Source: Pseudogracilibacillus sp. (GTDB taxonomy: Bacteria > Bacillota > Bacilli > Bacillales > Amphibacillaceae). From it: a DNA stretch of 64,000 nucleotides. The translations under genes were made by a program, and so were the position numbers. Positions 25,795 through 36,025 of the stretch are shown here, in pieces (the stretch's first letter is position 1; the number at the start of each line of letters is the position of its first letter). The stretch lies in the NCBI GenBank assembly GCA_026169815.1, contig JAPFDT010000048.1:1-64000 (forward strand). Direction: 5' to 3'. The notes under the pieces were generated by a model, which had not been told where the DNA came from, searched no databases, and worked only from the letters and a program-made list of their open reading frames with translations.

Positions 25795-25834
25795 GCAATT
25801 AGAAGACGTGATTGGGAAATAAAGGAGAATTTGA

Positions 25835-28279
25835 ATGTCTCAAGGAAAACAATTTGTAGATTTACCTTTGGAAGAAGTAATCGGGGATAGGTTTGGACGC
25901 TATAGTAAATATATTATTCAAGATAGAGCGCTTCCCGACGTTCGAGATGGACTCAAACCGGTACAAAGACGTATTTTATATGCAATGCATGAAGATGGTA
26001 ATACATTTGATAAAAATTTTAGAAAAGCTGCCAAAACAGTCGGAACCGTAATCGGAAATTATCACCCTCATGGAGATACATCTGTTTATGATGCGATGGT
26101 TCGCTTAAGTCAAGATTGGAAAATGCGCCACGAATTAATTGAAATGCATGGAAACAACGGAAGTATCGATGGCGATCCGGCTGCAGCGATGCGTTATACA
26201 GAAGCAAGATTAGCAAAAGTAACAACAGAGTTATTAAGAGACATAGATAAAGATACAGTTGATTTAGTACAAAACTTCGATGATACACATTTTGAACCAA
26301 CCGTTTTTCCAGCTAAAATACCAAATTTATTAATAAATGGCTCTACCGGTATTTCAGCAGGTTATGCAACGAACATACCTCCACATAATTTAGCGGAAGT
26401 AATCGATGCAGTTATGTTAAAAATCGACAAACCTAATGCATCTTTAGATGAAATTATGACAAAAATGCAAGGTCCCGATTTTCCTACAGGAGGAATTGTT
26501 CAAGGTATTGATGGTATTCGTCAAGCTTTTGAAACAGGAAAAGGACGTATAGTTTTACGCGGAAAAGCTGAAATCGAAAAGTTACGCGGAAACCGAGAGC
26601 AAATTATTATTACTGAAATTCCTTTTGATGTTAATAAAGCTAACCTTGTCCGGAAGATGGATGAATTAAATGCAGACCGTAAAGTAGAAGGTATAGCAGA
26701 AGTTCGTGATGAAACAGATCGAACTGGATTAAGAATTGTTATTGAGTTAAAACGAAATGCTGATAGTGAAGGAATTTTGAATTATTTATATAAAAATACC
26801 GATTTACAAGTACTCTTCCACTACAATATGGTTGCTATTGAGGATCGTACGCCTAAACTATTATCATTAACAGAAATATTAGATGCCTACATTAATCATC
26901 AAATTGATGTTGTGACGAGGCAAACGACATATGATTTACGAAAAGCAACTGAACGTGAGCATATTGTAGATGGTTTAATTAAAGCTATCTCAATTTTAGA
27001 TGAACTAATTCAAACGATAAGAGAGTCGAAAAACAAAGCAGATGCTAAAGCTAATATTATAGCTGCTTACGGATTTTCAGATGAACAAGCTGAAGCAATT
27101 TTAGCTTTACAGTTATACCGTTTAACAAATACAGACATTACCCAACTAACAGAAGAAAAAGAAACATTAAACAAGAAAATTGCTCAATATGAAGCAATTT
27201 TAGCAAGTCCGAAAAAACTATTACAATCAATTAAACAAGATTTACGTCAAATAAAAAAATCATACGCTAATGAACGACTAACGATAATTGAAGATGAAAT
27301 TGAAGAAATTAAAATCAATATAGAAGTGACAGTACCACAAGAGACATGTATCGTTTCTGTAACAGAAGAAGGATATATTAAACGTACTAGCTTACGTTCT
27401 TATGGTGCTTCAAATAAAGATGATTTAATGATGAAGTTCACAGATAATCTTGTACGTTTAATCGAGCTGGAAACGACCGACTCAATTTTACTATTTACTA
27501 ATTTAGGAAAATATGTTTGTATCCCGGTTCATGAATTATCAGAAATCCGTTGGAAAGATATGGGGAACCACCTTTCAAACCTGACAACATTTGAAGCGAA
27601 TGAACGAGTAGTAAATTGTATTCCAATACGAGAATTTACTAATCAACAATATCTTACTTTTGTTACTCGAAATGGAATGATAAAGAAAACAGAACTAGAC
27701 GTTTATCAATCTCCACGTTTCACTCGGAGTCTAATTGCATTAAATTTACGAGAAGAAGATGAATTAGTAAATGTTTTTGTAACGAATGGAGAAGACGATA
27801 TCTTTATTGCTACTTATTTAGGGTATGGGTTATGGTTTAATGAAAGTGAAGTATCACCAGTGGGACAAAGAGCATTAGGTGTCATTGGTATTCAGTTAAA
27901 AGATGATGATTATGTTGTAAGTGGATTACTCATTAACGAAGCGGAGCAACCTAATTTAATTGTTGCCACACAAAGAGGCGCTTGTAAACGAATGAAATTA
28001 ACTGAATTTGAACGTGCAACACGAGCAAGAAGAGGAGCAACAATGCTTCGTGAATTAAAAACAAAGCCACATCGTTTAATCGGTTTTTTCACGCTCCAGA
28101 AAGAAGAACAGCTTATTTTTAAAACAGATAAAGATCAAGTCATTACGACGACACCATTCGAACTACCAGTAAGTGATCGAAATAGTAATGGTTCATTTGT
28201 AATTGATGTAGATACCGAAGGCAATATTATATCTGTGAGGCAAGATGTTAGTTACGAACAACCTTTTATAGAAGAATAA
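25835..28279 (+). CDS. parC: DNA topoisomerase IV subunit A (ParC)
   Basis: DNA-cleaving subunit of 814 residues. The catalytic Tyr lies in AAAMRYTEARLA, and the quinolone-resistance region reads HPHGDTSVYDAMVR (residues 77-90). Thr82 and Asp86 occupy the positions of Ser80 and Glu84 of staphylococcal ParC. The C-terminal half is the beta-pinwheel DNA-wrapping domain with repeated blades. AAAGGAG lies before the ATG. It forms an operon with parE and ends at its own terminator. Confidence 0.95.
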   Translation: MSQGKQFVDLPLEEVIGDRFGRYSKYIIQDRALPDVRDGLKPVQRRILYAMHEDGNTFDKNFRKAAKTVGTVIGNYHPHGDTSVYDAMVRLSQDWKMRHELIEMHGNNGSIDGDPAAAMRYTEARLAKVTTELLRDIDKDTVDLVQNFDDTHFEPTVFPAKIPNLLINGSTGISAGYATNIPPHNLAEVIDAVMLKIDKPNASLDEIMTKMQGPDFPTGGIVQGIDGIRQAFETGKGRIVLRGKAEIEKLRGNREQIIITEIPFDVNKANLVRKMDELNADRKVEGIAEVRDETDRTGLRIVIELKRNADSEGILNYLYKNTDLQVLFHYNMVAIEDRTPKLLSLTEILDAYINHQIDVVTRQTTYDLRKATEREHIVDGLIKAISILDELIQTIRESKNKADAKANIIAAYGFSDEQAEAILALQLYRLTNTDITQLTEEKETLNKKIAQYEAILASPKKLLQSIKQDLRQIKKSYANERLTIIEDEIEEIKINIEVTVPQETCIVSVTEEGYIKRTSLRSYGASNKDDLMMKFTDNLVRLIELETTDSILLFTNLGKYVCIPVHELSEIRWKDMGNHLSNLTTFEANERVVNCIPIREFTNQQYLTFVTRNGMIKKTELDVYQSPRFTRSLIALNLREEDELVNVFVTNGEDDIFIATYLGYGLWFNESEVSPVGQRALGVIGIQLKDDDYVVSGLLINEAEQPNLIVATQRGACKRMKLTEFERATRARRGATMLRELKTKPHRLIGFFTLQKEEQLIFKTDKDQVITTTPFELPVSDRNSNGSFVIDVDTEGNIISVRQDVSYEQPFIEE

Positions 28280-28294
28280 TAGCTAAATAATATT

Positions 28295-28345
28295 AAATCG
28301 TTGTACATATACTCAAAATGAAGAAGATGTGCAACGATTTATTTT
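28295..28345 (+). terminator. Terminator of parEC
   Basis: AAATCGTTG (28295-28303) pairs with CAACGATTT (28332-28340); ACAT/ATGT extends the stem inside, and ATTTTATT follows. Confidence 0.78.
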
Positions 28346-28444
28346 ATTATCCTCGTTATTGCGACATCTCTTTTTATTATTTAGAAAATGTGCTAATCTT
28401 AATGTATCAATTACGATACTATAAATGTTGTAAGGGGGATGAGA

Positions 28445-29587
28445 ATGGACTTCACTTATACGAAAGAGCAAGAAATGATTCGTCAGCTAGCGAAAGAATT
28501 TTCAGAAGATGTCATTAAACCGAGAGCAATTGACATTGATAAACATGCAACTTTTCCGTTAGATATTTTTCAAGAAATGGGAAGGTTAGGTTTAATGGGA
28601 ATTCCTATATCTGAAGACTATGGTGGTTCAAGTGGTGACACAATTTCTTATGCTTTAGCAGTTGAGGAAATTGGTAAGGTTTGTGGGAGTACTGGATTAA
28701 GTTATGCTGCTGCAGTATCTTTAGGAGCAAGCCCTATACAAATGTTTGGAACAGAAGAACAGAAAGAGGAATTTTTAGTACCACTTGCAAGAGGAAAAGC
28801 ACTAGGATCATTTGGATTAACGGAACCAAATGCTGGTTCTGATGCGGGAGGAACGCAAACTACTGCTGAATTAAGTGGTAACGAGTATATTTTGAACGGT
28901 GAGAAATGTTTTATTACAAATGCTAGTTATGCAGACACTATAATTGTAACCGCTGTCACTGGAAAGACAGCACAGGGTCGATCGATTATATCAGCTATTC
29001 TAGTACCTACTGACACAGCTGGAGTCACAATTACGAGTAATTATGACAAAATGGGAGTAAGAGGATCTGATACAGCGGAAATCGTATTAAATAACGTACG
29101 AGTTCCACAAACGAACTTATTAGGAGATCCTCAAGCAGGATTTAAACAGTTTTTGTCAACTTTAGACGGCGGAAGAATTTCAATTGGTGCACTTGGAGTA
29201 GGTATCGCACAAGCATCTTTAGATAAAGCCTTACAATATGCAAAAGAACGGAAACAATTTGGTAAATCGCTCTCATCCTTCCAAGCGATTCAATTTAAGC
29301 TAGCAGATATGGCTATGGAAGTGGAGTTAGCTCGAACGATGGTACATAAAGCGGCTTGGCTAAAAGATGAAGGTAAACCATTCTCTAAAGAATCGGCGTA
29401 TGCCAAATTATTTGCAACTGAGACGGCCGTTCGCTCAGCTGATGAAGCAATTCAAATTCATGGTGGCTACGGTTATATGCGTGAATATGAAGTAGAACGA
29501 TATTTACGTGATGCTAAACTACTCGTCATAGGAGAAGGTACGTCTGAAATTCAACGACTTGTTATCGCACGACAATTAGGTTGCTAA
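28445..29587 (+). CDS. Acyl-CoA dehydrogenase, YngJ-like (isovaleryl-CoA type)
   Basis: FAD enzyme of 380 residues that introduces the alpha-beta double bond into an acyl-CoA. Motifs [26 protein letters not shown] and [23 protein letters not shown] are typical, with Glu in [12 protein letters not shown]-like sequence ([12 protein letters not shown]) at the C-terminus. It heads a cluster with a biotin carrier, enoyl-CoA hydratase and carboxyltransferase that matches part of the B. subtilis yngJ-yngE leucine-degradation operon. I start it at ATG 28445 (6 nt after AGGGGG); the in-frame ATG at 28439 abuts that site. GTATC-N6-GATAC just upstream (28403-28418) overlaps a possible sporulation promoter. 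Confidence 0.85.
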   Translation: MDFTYTKEQEMIRQLAKEFSEDVIKPRAIDIDKHATFPLDIFQEMGRLGLMGIPISEDYGGSSGDTISYALAVEEIGKVCGSTGLSYAAAVSLGASPIQMFGTEEQKEEFLVPLARGKALGSFGLTEPNAGSDAGGTQTTAELSGNEYILNGEKCFITNASYADTIIVTAVTGKTAQGRSIISAILVPTDTAGVTITSNYDKMGVRGSDTAEIVLNNVRVPQTNLLGDPQAGFKQFLSTLDGGRISIGALGVGIAQASLDKALQYAKERKQFGKSLSSFQAIQFKLADMAMEVELARTMVHKAAWLKDEGKPFSKESAYAKLFATETAVRSADEAIQIHGGYGYMREYEVERYLRDAKLLVIGEGTSEIQRLVIARQLGC

Positions 29588-29624
29588 TCTATAAGATATT
29601 TAAGATGAATTGGGGGAGATCAAA

Positions 29625-29837
29625 ATGAATGAAATAAAAGCGAGTATGGCAGGTAGTATGTGGCAAATTAATGTTAAATTAGGAGATGAAGTAAAAGCAG
29701 GCGAAGATGTTGCTATTTTAGAATCAATGAAAATGGAAATTCCCATTGCAACGGAAAAAGACGGAAAAATAGCTGAAATTAAAGTAAATGAAGGAGATTT
29801 TATTAACGAAGGTGATGTTATCATCATTTTAGAATAA
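29625..29837 (+). CDS. Biotin carboxyl carrier protein, YngHB-like
   Basis: A 70-residue single biotinyl domain. The target lysine lies in ILESMKMEIPI, where Ser replaces the Ala of the common AMKM motif, as in YngHB. The domain should carry biotin between a biotin carboxylase and a carboxyltransferase. ATG 29625 follows GGGGGAG; a TTG at 29610 precedes that site. The carboxyltransferase gene lies 816 nt downstream but no biotin carboxylase gene is present in the cluster. Confidence 0.85.
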   Translation: MNEIKASMAGSMWQINVKLGDEVKAGEDVAILESMKMEIPIATEKDGKIAEIKVNEGDFINEGDVIIILE

Positions 29838-29856
29838 TATAAAAAGGAGCAATAAG

Positions 29857-30639
29857 ATGAGTACATTAATTCAATATGATATATATAGCAGCAATATAGG
29901 GGTCATTATTTTAAATCGACCAGATGTTGCAAATGCTTTATCACGTCAATTATTGCATGATTTATCAGCAAAAGTTACTGAAATAAATGAAGATAAAAGT
30001 ATTCGCTGTCTTCTAATTACAGGTGAAGGCATTAAAGCATTTTCAGCTGGGATTGATTTAAAAGAACGCGAGCAAATGTCAGAAGAGGAAGTAATTGATA
30101 CATTAAAATTAATTGGTAATACGATCACGTTAATTGAAAATATGACAATACCTACTATTGCTGTAATCAACGGAATTGCTCTTGGTGGCGGGTTAGAGTT
30201 AGCTTTAGGTTGTGATATGAGAATAGCTTCAGAAGATATCTATGTCGGCTTACCAGAAACATCATTAGGAATTATACCAGGAGCAGGTGGAACGCAACGA
30301 CTAACTAGACTAATAGGTATCGGACAAGCAAAGCGAATGATTTTTAGTGCAAAAAAAATTATGAGCCATGAAGCATATGCTATTGGACTCGTAGAAGAAA
30401 TTGTTGAACGACATAATTTATTATCAACAGCCCTACATCGAGCTGAAATCATTGCAAATAACGCTCCAATCGCAGTTAAACAAGCAAAACAAGCGATTGA
30501 TAAAGGACTTCACTTATCATTAGAAGAAAGTCTGGGCGTCGAACATGAATGTTATAAACAAACACTATCAACGGAAGATCGTTTAGAAGGACTACGTGCT
30601 TTTAAAGAAAAAAGAGACCCGAGTTATCAAGGAAAATAA
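29857..30639 (+). CDS. Enoyl-CoA hydratase family protein, YngF-like
   Basis: Crotonase-fold protein of 260 residues. The oxyanion-hole motifs KAFSAGIDLKER and IALGGGLELALGCDMRIAS and the region PETSLGIIPGAGGTQRL are present. In the leucine pathway this step would be methylglutaconyl-CoA hydration. AAAAGGAGC precedes the ATG and the biotin carrier gene ends 19 nt upstream. The exact substrate is inferred from the neighbours. Confidence 0.87.
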   Translation: MSTLIQYDIYSSNIGVIILNRPDVANALSRQLLHDLSAKVTEINEDKSIRCLLITGEGIKAFSAGIDLKEREQMSEEEVIDTLKLIGNTITLIENMTIPTIAVINGIALGGGLELALGCDMRIASEDIYVGLPETSLGIIPGAGGTQRLTRLIGIGQAKRMIFSAKKIMSHEAYAIGLVEEIVERHNLLSTALHRAEIIANNAPIAVKQAKQAIDKGLHLSLEESLGVEHECYKQTLSTEDRLEGLRAFKEKRDPSYQGK

Positions 30640-30652
30640 TGGGGAGGTAAAT

Positions 30653-32185
30653 ATGTCTTACATAAATGCATTACATCAACGTATCGAAACAATTAAACGT
30701 GGTGGAGATGAAAAATACCATCAAGCGAATGAAACAAAAGGTAAGTTATTCGTTCGAAAGCGACTTGAACAACTATTTGATGAGGATATTGAAATAGAAG
30801 ATGCCTTTTTCGCTAACTGTCAAGCGGGAGATTTGCCAGCTGACGGTGTCGTAACTGGTATTGGAAAAATAAATAATCAACGTGTCTGTGTGATGGCAAA
30901 TGATTCAACAGTAAAAGCAGGGTCTTGGGGAGAGCGTACAGTCGAAAAAATTATTCGTATTCAAGAAACAGCTTTAAAGTTAGAAATTCCGATGCTATAT
31001 TTAGTAGATTCAGCTGGTGCAAGAATTACCGATCAAGTTCAAATGTTTCCAGGTCGAAGAGGGGCAGGGGCAATTTTTCATAATCAAATAAAAATGTCAG
31101 GACGTGTACCCCAAGTGTGTCTCCTTTTTGGTCCATCAGCCGCAGGTGGTGCATATATTCCGGCATTTTGCGATATTGTTGTAATGGTTGAAGGTAATGC
31201 TTCTATGTACTTAGGTTCGCCAAGGATGGCTGAGATGGTTATAGGAGAAAAAGTAAGTTTAGAAGAAATGGGCGGGGCGAGAATGCATTGTTCTGTTTCC
31301 GGCTGTGGTGACGTATTAGTTGAAACAGAAGAAGAAGCGATATCATTTGCACGACATTATTTAACTTATTTTCCAAGTAATTTTAAAGAACGACCACCAA
31401 AAAGTGATAGTGTAAACGCATTAACATTCGAAAAAACATTACAAGATATTATTCCCAAAAACCAAAATGCTCCTTTCGATATGTATGAGTTAATTAATAG
31501 AATTATTGATGAGGATTCCTTTTGTGAAATAAAGAAATTATTTGCAGCCGAATTAATAACTGGACTTGCTCGTATTGATGGTGAAGTAGTTGGGATTATA
31601 GCCAATCAGCCACGTGTAAAAGGTGGCGTTTTATTTCCAGACTCAGCAGATAAAGCAGCCAAATTCATTCAATTATGTGACGCCTTTAATATCCCGTTAC
31701 TTTTTTTAATGGATGTACCTGGTTTTATGATTGGAACAAAAGTGGAACAACAAGGCATTATCCGTCATGGTGCAAAAATGTTGGCCATGATGAGTGAAGC
31801 GACAGTGCCGAAAATTTCTGTTGTCGTTAGAAAAGCGTATGGAGCAGGATTATATGCGATGGCTGGACCAGCATTTGAAGCAGATGCAACCCTTGCACTT
31901 CCAACTGCTCAAATTGCAGTAATGGGACCAGAGGCTGCCATTAATGCTGTCTATGCGAATAAAATTGCTTCAATTGAAGATGAAGAGGAACGAAAAGAGT
32001 TTATCGCAACAAAACAACAAGCATATCGTGAAGATATTGATATTTATCATTTAGCGTCTGAAATGATTGTCGATGCCATTGTTGAACCAGATCAATTACG
32101 CAATGAACTTATTAGTCGTTTCCAAATCTATACATCAAAACGTGTACAGTTTACTGAAAGAAAACACGGCATTTATCCTGTATAA
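30653..32185 (+). CDS. Acyl-CoA carboxylase carboxyltransferase subunit, YngE-like
   Basis: Protein of 510 residues with both carboxyltransferase domains in one chain, as in propionyl-CoA and methylcrotonyl-CoA carboxylase beta subunits. Motifs include GAGAIFHNQIKMSGRVPQ, GPSAAGGAYIPAF and a C-terminal GAGLYAMAGPAFEADATLALP. It would move the carboxyl group from biotin on the carrier protein to an acyl-CoA. GGGGAGG lies before ATG 30653, 13 nt after the hydratase stop. Propionyl- or methylcrotonyl-CoA cannot be told apart by eye; the cluster favours methylcrotonyl-CoA. Confidence 0.87.
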   Translation: MSYINALHQRIETIKRGGDEKYHQANETKGKLFVRKRLEQLFDEDIEIEDAFFANCQAGDLPADGVVTGIGKINNQRVCVMANDSTVKAGSWGERTVEKIIRIQETALKLEIPMLYLVDSAGARITDQVQMFPGRRGAGAIFHNQIKMSGRVPQVCLLFGPSAAGGAYIPAFCDIVVMVEGNASMYLGSPRMAEMVIGEKVSLEEMGGARMHCSVSGCGDVLVETEEEAISFARHYLTYFPSNFKERPPKSDSVNALTFEKTLQDIIPKNQNAPFDMYELINRIIDEDSFCEIKKLFAAELITGLARIDGEVVGIIANQPRVKGGVLFPDSADKAAKFIQLCDAFNIPLLFLMDVPGFMIGTKVEQQGIIRHGAKMLAMMSEATVPKISVVVRKAYGAGLYAMAGPAFEADATLALPTAQIAVMGPEAAINAVYANKIASIEDEEERKEFIATKQQAYREDIDIYHLASEMIVDAIVEPDQLRNELISRFQIYTSKRVQFTERKHGIYPV

Positions 32186-32189
32186 TTTT

Positions 32190-32224
32190 AAAAGCCATAT
32201 TAACAAAAAGTTAATATGGCTTTT
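32190..32224 (+). terminator. Terminator of the acyl-CoA cluster
   Basis: Perfect 15-bp stem, 32190-32204 with 32210-32224, around AAAAA. The A- and T-tracts are part of the arms. Confidence 0.9.
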
Positions 32225-32386
32225 AAGTGTACAATAATAATGTTATGTAAACTATAATAGAGTTATCATAAGAAGAAATTCTAATTTATAAAAATACAAA
32301 TAGTTTGTTAACTCTTTAGTAGTAAAAAAGCGCTTCATTTCGTATAATGGTATGTACAATTCATAATTAAAGGAGATTTGTTAACG

Positions 32387-35300
32387 TTGAAAGTTATCGA
32401 TCAGGAAATAAAATCAGTTACTAAAAACCATTTAGCATCTTTACATGAAATAATGCAAGATCAACATGATAAGAAAAATAGTAATAAAATGGTTGATCTC
32501 TATGAAAAGTTAACTCAAGATCAATTTATCGTTAGTTTTTCTGGTCATTTTTCAGCTGGAAAATCTTCCATAATAAATTATTTATTAGGAAAAGATGTAC
32601 TTCCAAACAGTCCAATACCGACAAGTGCAAATATCGTAAGAGTATCCTCAGGAGAAGGGGTTGCTCGTGTATTTTTTAACGAAGAACAACCTGTAGAATA
32701 TAAAGAGCCCTATGATATCGATATGATTAAAGATTACTGTATGGATAAAGATACAATTAGTCGCATTGAGATCAGTACGTCTGAACCATTATTACCTGCA
32801 AATAGTTTCGTATTAGATACACCAGGAATTGATGCTGCAGATGATGCTGACCGTTTAATGACAGAATCATCACTTCACTTAGTAGACGTTTTATATTATG
32901 TAATGGATTATAATCACGTCCAATCTGAAGTTAATTTATATTTTCTCAAAGAAATTCAAGCTCAAGGTATTCCAATGTATTTAATTATTAACCAAATTGA
33001 TAAGCATAATGAAGCTGAAATACCTTTTATCGAGTTTGATAACAGTGTTAAACAAACGTTTGATCAATGGAAAATAAAGCCGCAAAAAATATATTATACG
33101 TCTGCATTAAACTTAGACGCTCCTCATAATGAAATCGAAGAAGTTAAACAGGAATTATATACTTTATTATCAAATGGTGAAATTGTCGATAAAAGAATGA
33201 AGTTAGCAACAGAACAAATTGTTCAAGCGCACCAAGAAGAACTTGAAGCAAATAGTGAAGCAGATTTACTTACATATGCGGCAGAACAATTAAAAGGATT
33301 TAACGTACATGAGTTTACTTCATTACAAGAAGATTTAAATCAATTATCAAATGTTATCCCATCATTAAAAAAAGTATATTATGATGAATTACAAGAAACA
33401 CTTAAAAATGCATATGTTATGCCAGCGAGATTAAGAGATTTAGCTGGTGAATACTTAGAAACAAAACAAAAAGATTTTAAGGTAGGATTTTTTAATAGTA
33501 AAAAGAAAACGGAAGAAGTCCGTGCAGAAAAGTTAACTAATTTTGTACAGCCATTAATAGAGACAATTGATTCGACAATACTATGGAAATTACGTGAAAA
33601 GTTTGTTGAGATCTTACGAGAATTTGATATTCATGAAGATGAACTATTAAGCAAAGCACAACAATTTACTTTTTCATTTGGGCAAGAAGAAATAAACGAA
33701 TTAATTCGTCCTGGAGCAAGTGTGAATGGTAACTATATATTAAATTATTCCAATGAAGTTGCTGCTAAAATAAAAGCTAATTGTCGCAGCGCAGCCAATA
33801 AATTATGGAACGATATTGAGAGTAAAATAGCTGCACAAATTGAAGCACAACAAAAAGAAGCCGAATCCGCACTGAGACTATTTCCGCATGCAGATGACTT
33901 CTTAATTAAACAAATTAACATGACAGAAGATATTAACACGCAGCTACAAGAAATTGAAACACGTTTAGTAGAACCAAACGTGTCAGATGAACATTTGCAG
34001 GAAATCGAACAAATGCTTGCCGAACGTAAAGAAGTAATCGAAGAAGCAGCACCTATTCCAAAAGCATATGAGGAATCTTATCAAGCAACAGATACAGAAG
34101 ATGAACGTCCTGAAAATGAAATAGTTAAGGACAGACATCCGGTTAATATTGATAAAATGATTGATGTTATCGATCAAACAACAGAAAAACTAGATGATAT
34201 GCCAGCATTTCAATCAATTATTGATGAATTACAGTCAAAAAGAACTCGCTTAGATAATAGGGAATTAACTATTGCATTATTTGGTGCATTTAGTGCTGGG
34301 AAATCTTCTTTTTCAAATGCTTTATTTGGAGAGCAAATTTTACCAGTTTCACCAAATCCAACTACAGCAGTAATTAGTAGGATTTCACCTGTAACGGAAC
34401 AGTATCAACATGGAACAGTTATCATTACATGTAAAGATGACGCTACTTTAACAGATGATTTAGCGCATATTACAAAGGACTTAGAACCAGAAGCAGAGAA
34501 TTTCCATGAGTTTGTCGATTGGATTGAACGTGGACATGTGCAGCATAATCAAGCACTAAATAACACATACCAATCATATTTATTAGCCGTATTAAAAGGA
34601 TATGAAGATCATAAAGAACTACTAGGTAAAACGGTAGAAATTACGCTTGACGAATTTGCAGCCTATGTAACAAATGAATCGAAAGCTTGTTACATTGAAA
34701 CTGTAGATTTATATTACGATTGTGCATTAACGCAAAAAGGGATTACATTAGTTGATACACCTGGAGCAGACTCAGTTAATGCGAGGCATACGAATGTTTC
34801 ATTTGATTATATAAAAGAAGCAGACGCCATTCTTTATGTTACCTACTTTAACCATGCGATAACAAGCGCTGATAGAGACTTTTTAATGCAATTAGGACGA
34901 GTAAAAGAAGCATTCGAATTAGATAAAATGTTCTTTATTGTAAATGCTTCCGACTTAGCACAAAGTGAAGCAGACTTAAAACTCGTGTTAAAATATGTAG
35001 AAGATCAATTATTACAATTCGGTATTCGACACGCAAATATATTCCCAGTTTCAAGTAAACAATCACTTGAAGAAAAGGAACAAAATATAGAACTTAATGA
35101 TGAAATGCAAACTTTTGAAACCTCATTTTATCAATTTATTGAAGAAGATTTAGCTGCACTTACAATCGAATCTGCAATGTGGGACGTTACTCGTGCACAA
35201 AATATGATTGATCATTTCATTCATGCAGCTAATTTAGAGGAGTCTGAACAAACAAAAGAAATCCAAGTATTACAAGACAAGTTACAGACATTTACATCAC

Positions 35301-36025
35301 TTATACAAGAAGTGAAAACATCAACTGCTGAAAATCGGATAAACGAAAGAATCGAAAGACAATTGCATTTTGTGTTAGACCGATTATATATTCGTTACCA
35401 TGATATGTTTAGTCAATTCTTTAATCCAACAACAATTACAGCATCAGGTCGAAAAGCAAAAGAACAGTTAGAGCGAAGCCGTAATCAGTTTGTAGATTAT
35501 GTAGGGTATGAATTATTACAAGAAGTTAGAGCCGTTTCTTTAAGATTAGAATCGTTTATGAAAGGGTTATTTAAAGAAGTGTATGAAGAAACCCAGCATG
35601 AAGCAACAAAATTAGATAATGCTTTTTTAATTCCAAGTATACAAGAACCGCAACTAACTACACCCGCTTATAACCAAGCATTTATTGATAGTGAGTTATC
35701 TATTTATGACGAGGCATTGAAAATATTCAAAAACACGAAATCCTTTTTCGAACAAAATGATCGTGAAGTAATGAAAGAAGCATTTTATAAAGTGATGCAA
35801 CAAGAAGCAAAACAATATTTAGATGCTAACAAACAATTAATGGAAACACATTATCAAAATGAATGGCAAGAAAAAGTACAAAATATGAAGACATTAATGA
35901 TTAATGAAGTTGAACAATTAATCACACATCAAATTAACATGATGACAGATGCAGTAGACTTAGATAATTTACAAGAAAAATCTACATTTATGCATGAATT
36001 ATTAGAAAAGGTGAATCAGAAATAA
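32387..36025 (+). CDS. dynA: Tandem dynamin-like GTPase DynA
   Basis: Bacterial dynamin of about 1212 residues made of two fused GTPase units. The first P-loop GHFSAGKSSIIN is near residue 52, the second GAFSAGKSSFSN near 633. Each has a switch/G3 segment (VLDTPGID and LVDTPGAD) and is followed by long helical stalk regions. DynA of B. subtilis (1193 residues) mediates membrane fusion and repairs membrane stress, including phage and antibiotic damage. Start is TTG; 32387 fits AAAGGAG spacing better than TTG 32378. The stop codon overlaps the ypcP start by one base. Confidence 0.92.
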   Translation: MKVIDQEIKSVTKNHLASLHEIMQDQHDKKNSNKMVDLYEKLTQDQFIVSFSGHFSAGKSSIINYLLGKDVLPNSPIPTSANIVRVSSGEGVARVFFNEEQPVEYKEPYDIDMIKDYCMDKDTISRIEISTSEPLLPANSFVLDTPGIDAADDADRLMTESSLHLVDVLYYVMDYNHVQSEVNLYFLKEIQAQGIPMYLIINQIDKHNEAEIPFIEFDNSVKQTFDQWKIKPQKIYYTSALNLDAPHNEIEEVKQELYTLLSNGEIVDKRMKLATEQIVQAHQEELEANSEADLLTYAAEQLKGFNVHEFTSLQEDLNQLSNVIPSLKKVYYDELQETLKNAYVMPARLRDLAGEYLETKQKDFKVGFFNSKKKTEEVRAEKLTNFVQPLIETIDSTILWKLREKFVEILREFDIHEDELLSKAQQFTFSFGQEEINELIRPGASVNGNYILNYSNEVAAKIKANCRSAANKLWNDIESKIAAQIEAQQKEAESALRLFPHADDFLIKQINMTEDINTQLQEIETRLVEPNVSDEHLQEIEQMLAERKEVIEEAAPIPKAYEESYQATDTEDERPENEIVKDRHPVNIDKMIDVIDQTTEKLDDMPAFQSIIDELQSKRTRLDNRELTIALFGAFSAGKSSFSNALFGEQILPVSPNPTTAVISRISPVTEQYQHGTVIITCKDDATLTDDLAHITKDLEPEAENFHEFVDWIERGHVQHNQALNNTYQSYLLAVLKGYEDHKELLGKTVEITLDEFAAYVTNESKACYIETVDLYYDCALTQKGITLVDTPGADSVNARHTNVSFDYIKEADAILYVTYFNHAITSADRDFLMQLGRVKEAFELDKMFFIVNASDLAQSEADLKLVLKYVEDQLLQFGIRHANIFPVSSKQSLEEKEQNIELNDEMQTFETSFYQFIEEDLAALTIESAMWDVTRAQNMIDHFIHAANLEESEQTKEIQVLQDKLQTFTSLIQEVKTSTAENRINERIERQLHFVLDRLYIRYHDMFSQFFNPTTITASGRKAKEQLERSRNQFVDYVGYELLQEVRAVSLRLESFMKGLFKEVYEETQHEATKLDNAFLIPSIQEPQLTTPAYNQAFIDSELSIYDEALKIFKNTKSFFEQNDREVMKEAFYKVMQQEAKQYLDANKQLMETHYQNEWQEKVQNMKTLMINEVEQLITHQINMMTDAVDLDNLQEKSTFMHELLEKVNQK

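Noticed and set aside
26019-26300. 93-codon antisense frame inside parC.
   Set aside because: Leu/Ser-rich shadow of a conserved coding frame without a ribosome-binding site.
23857-28279. gyrB-gyrA instead of parE-parC.
   Set aside because: The flanking yneT and plsY genes and the QRDR wording fit topoisomerase IV; no origin genes (dnaA, dnaN, recF) are near.
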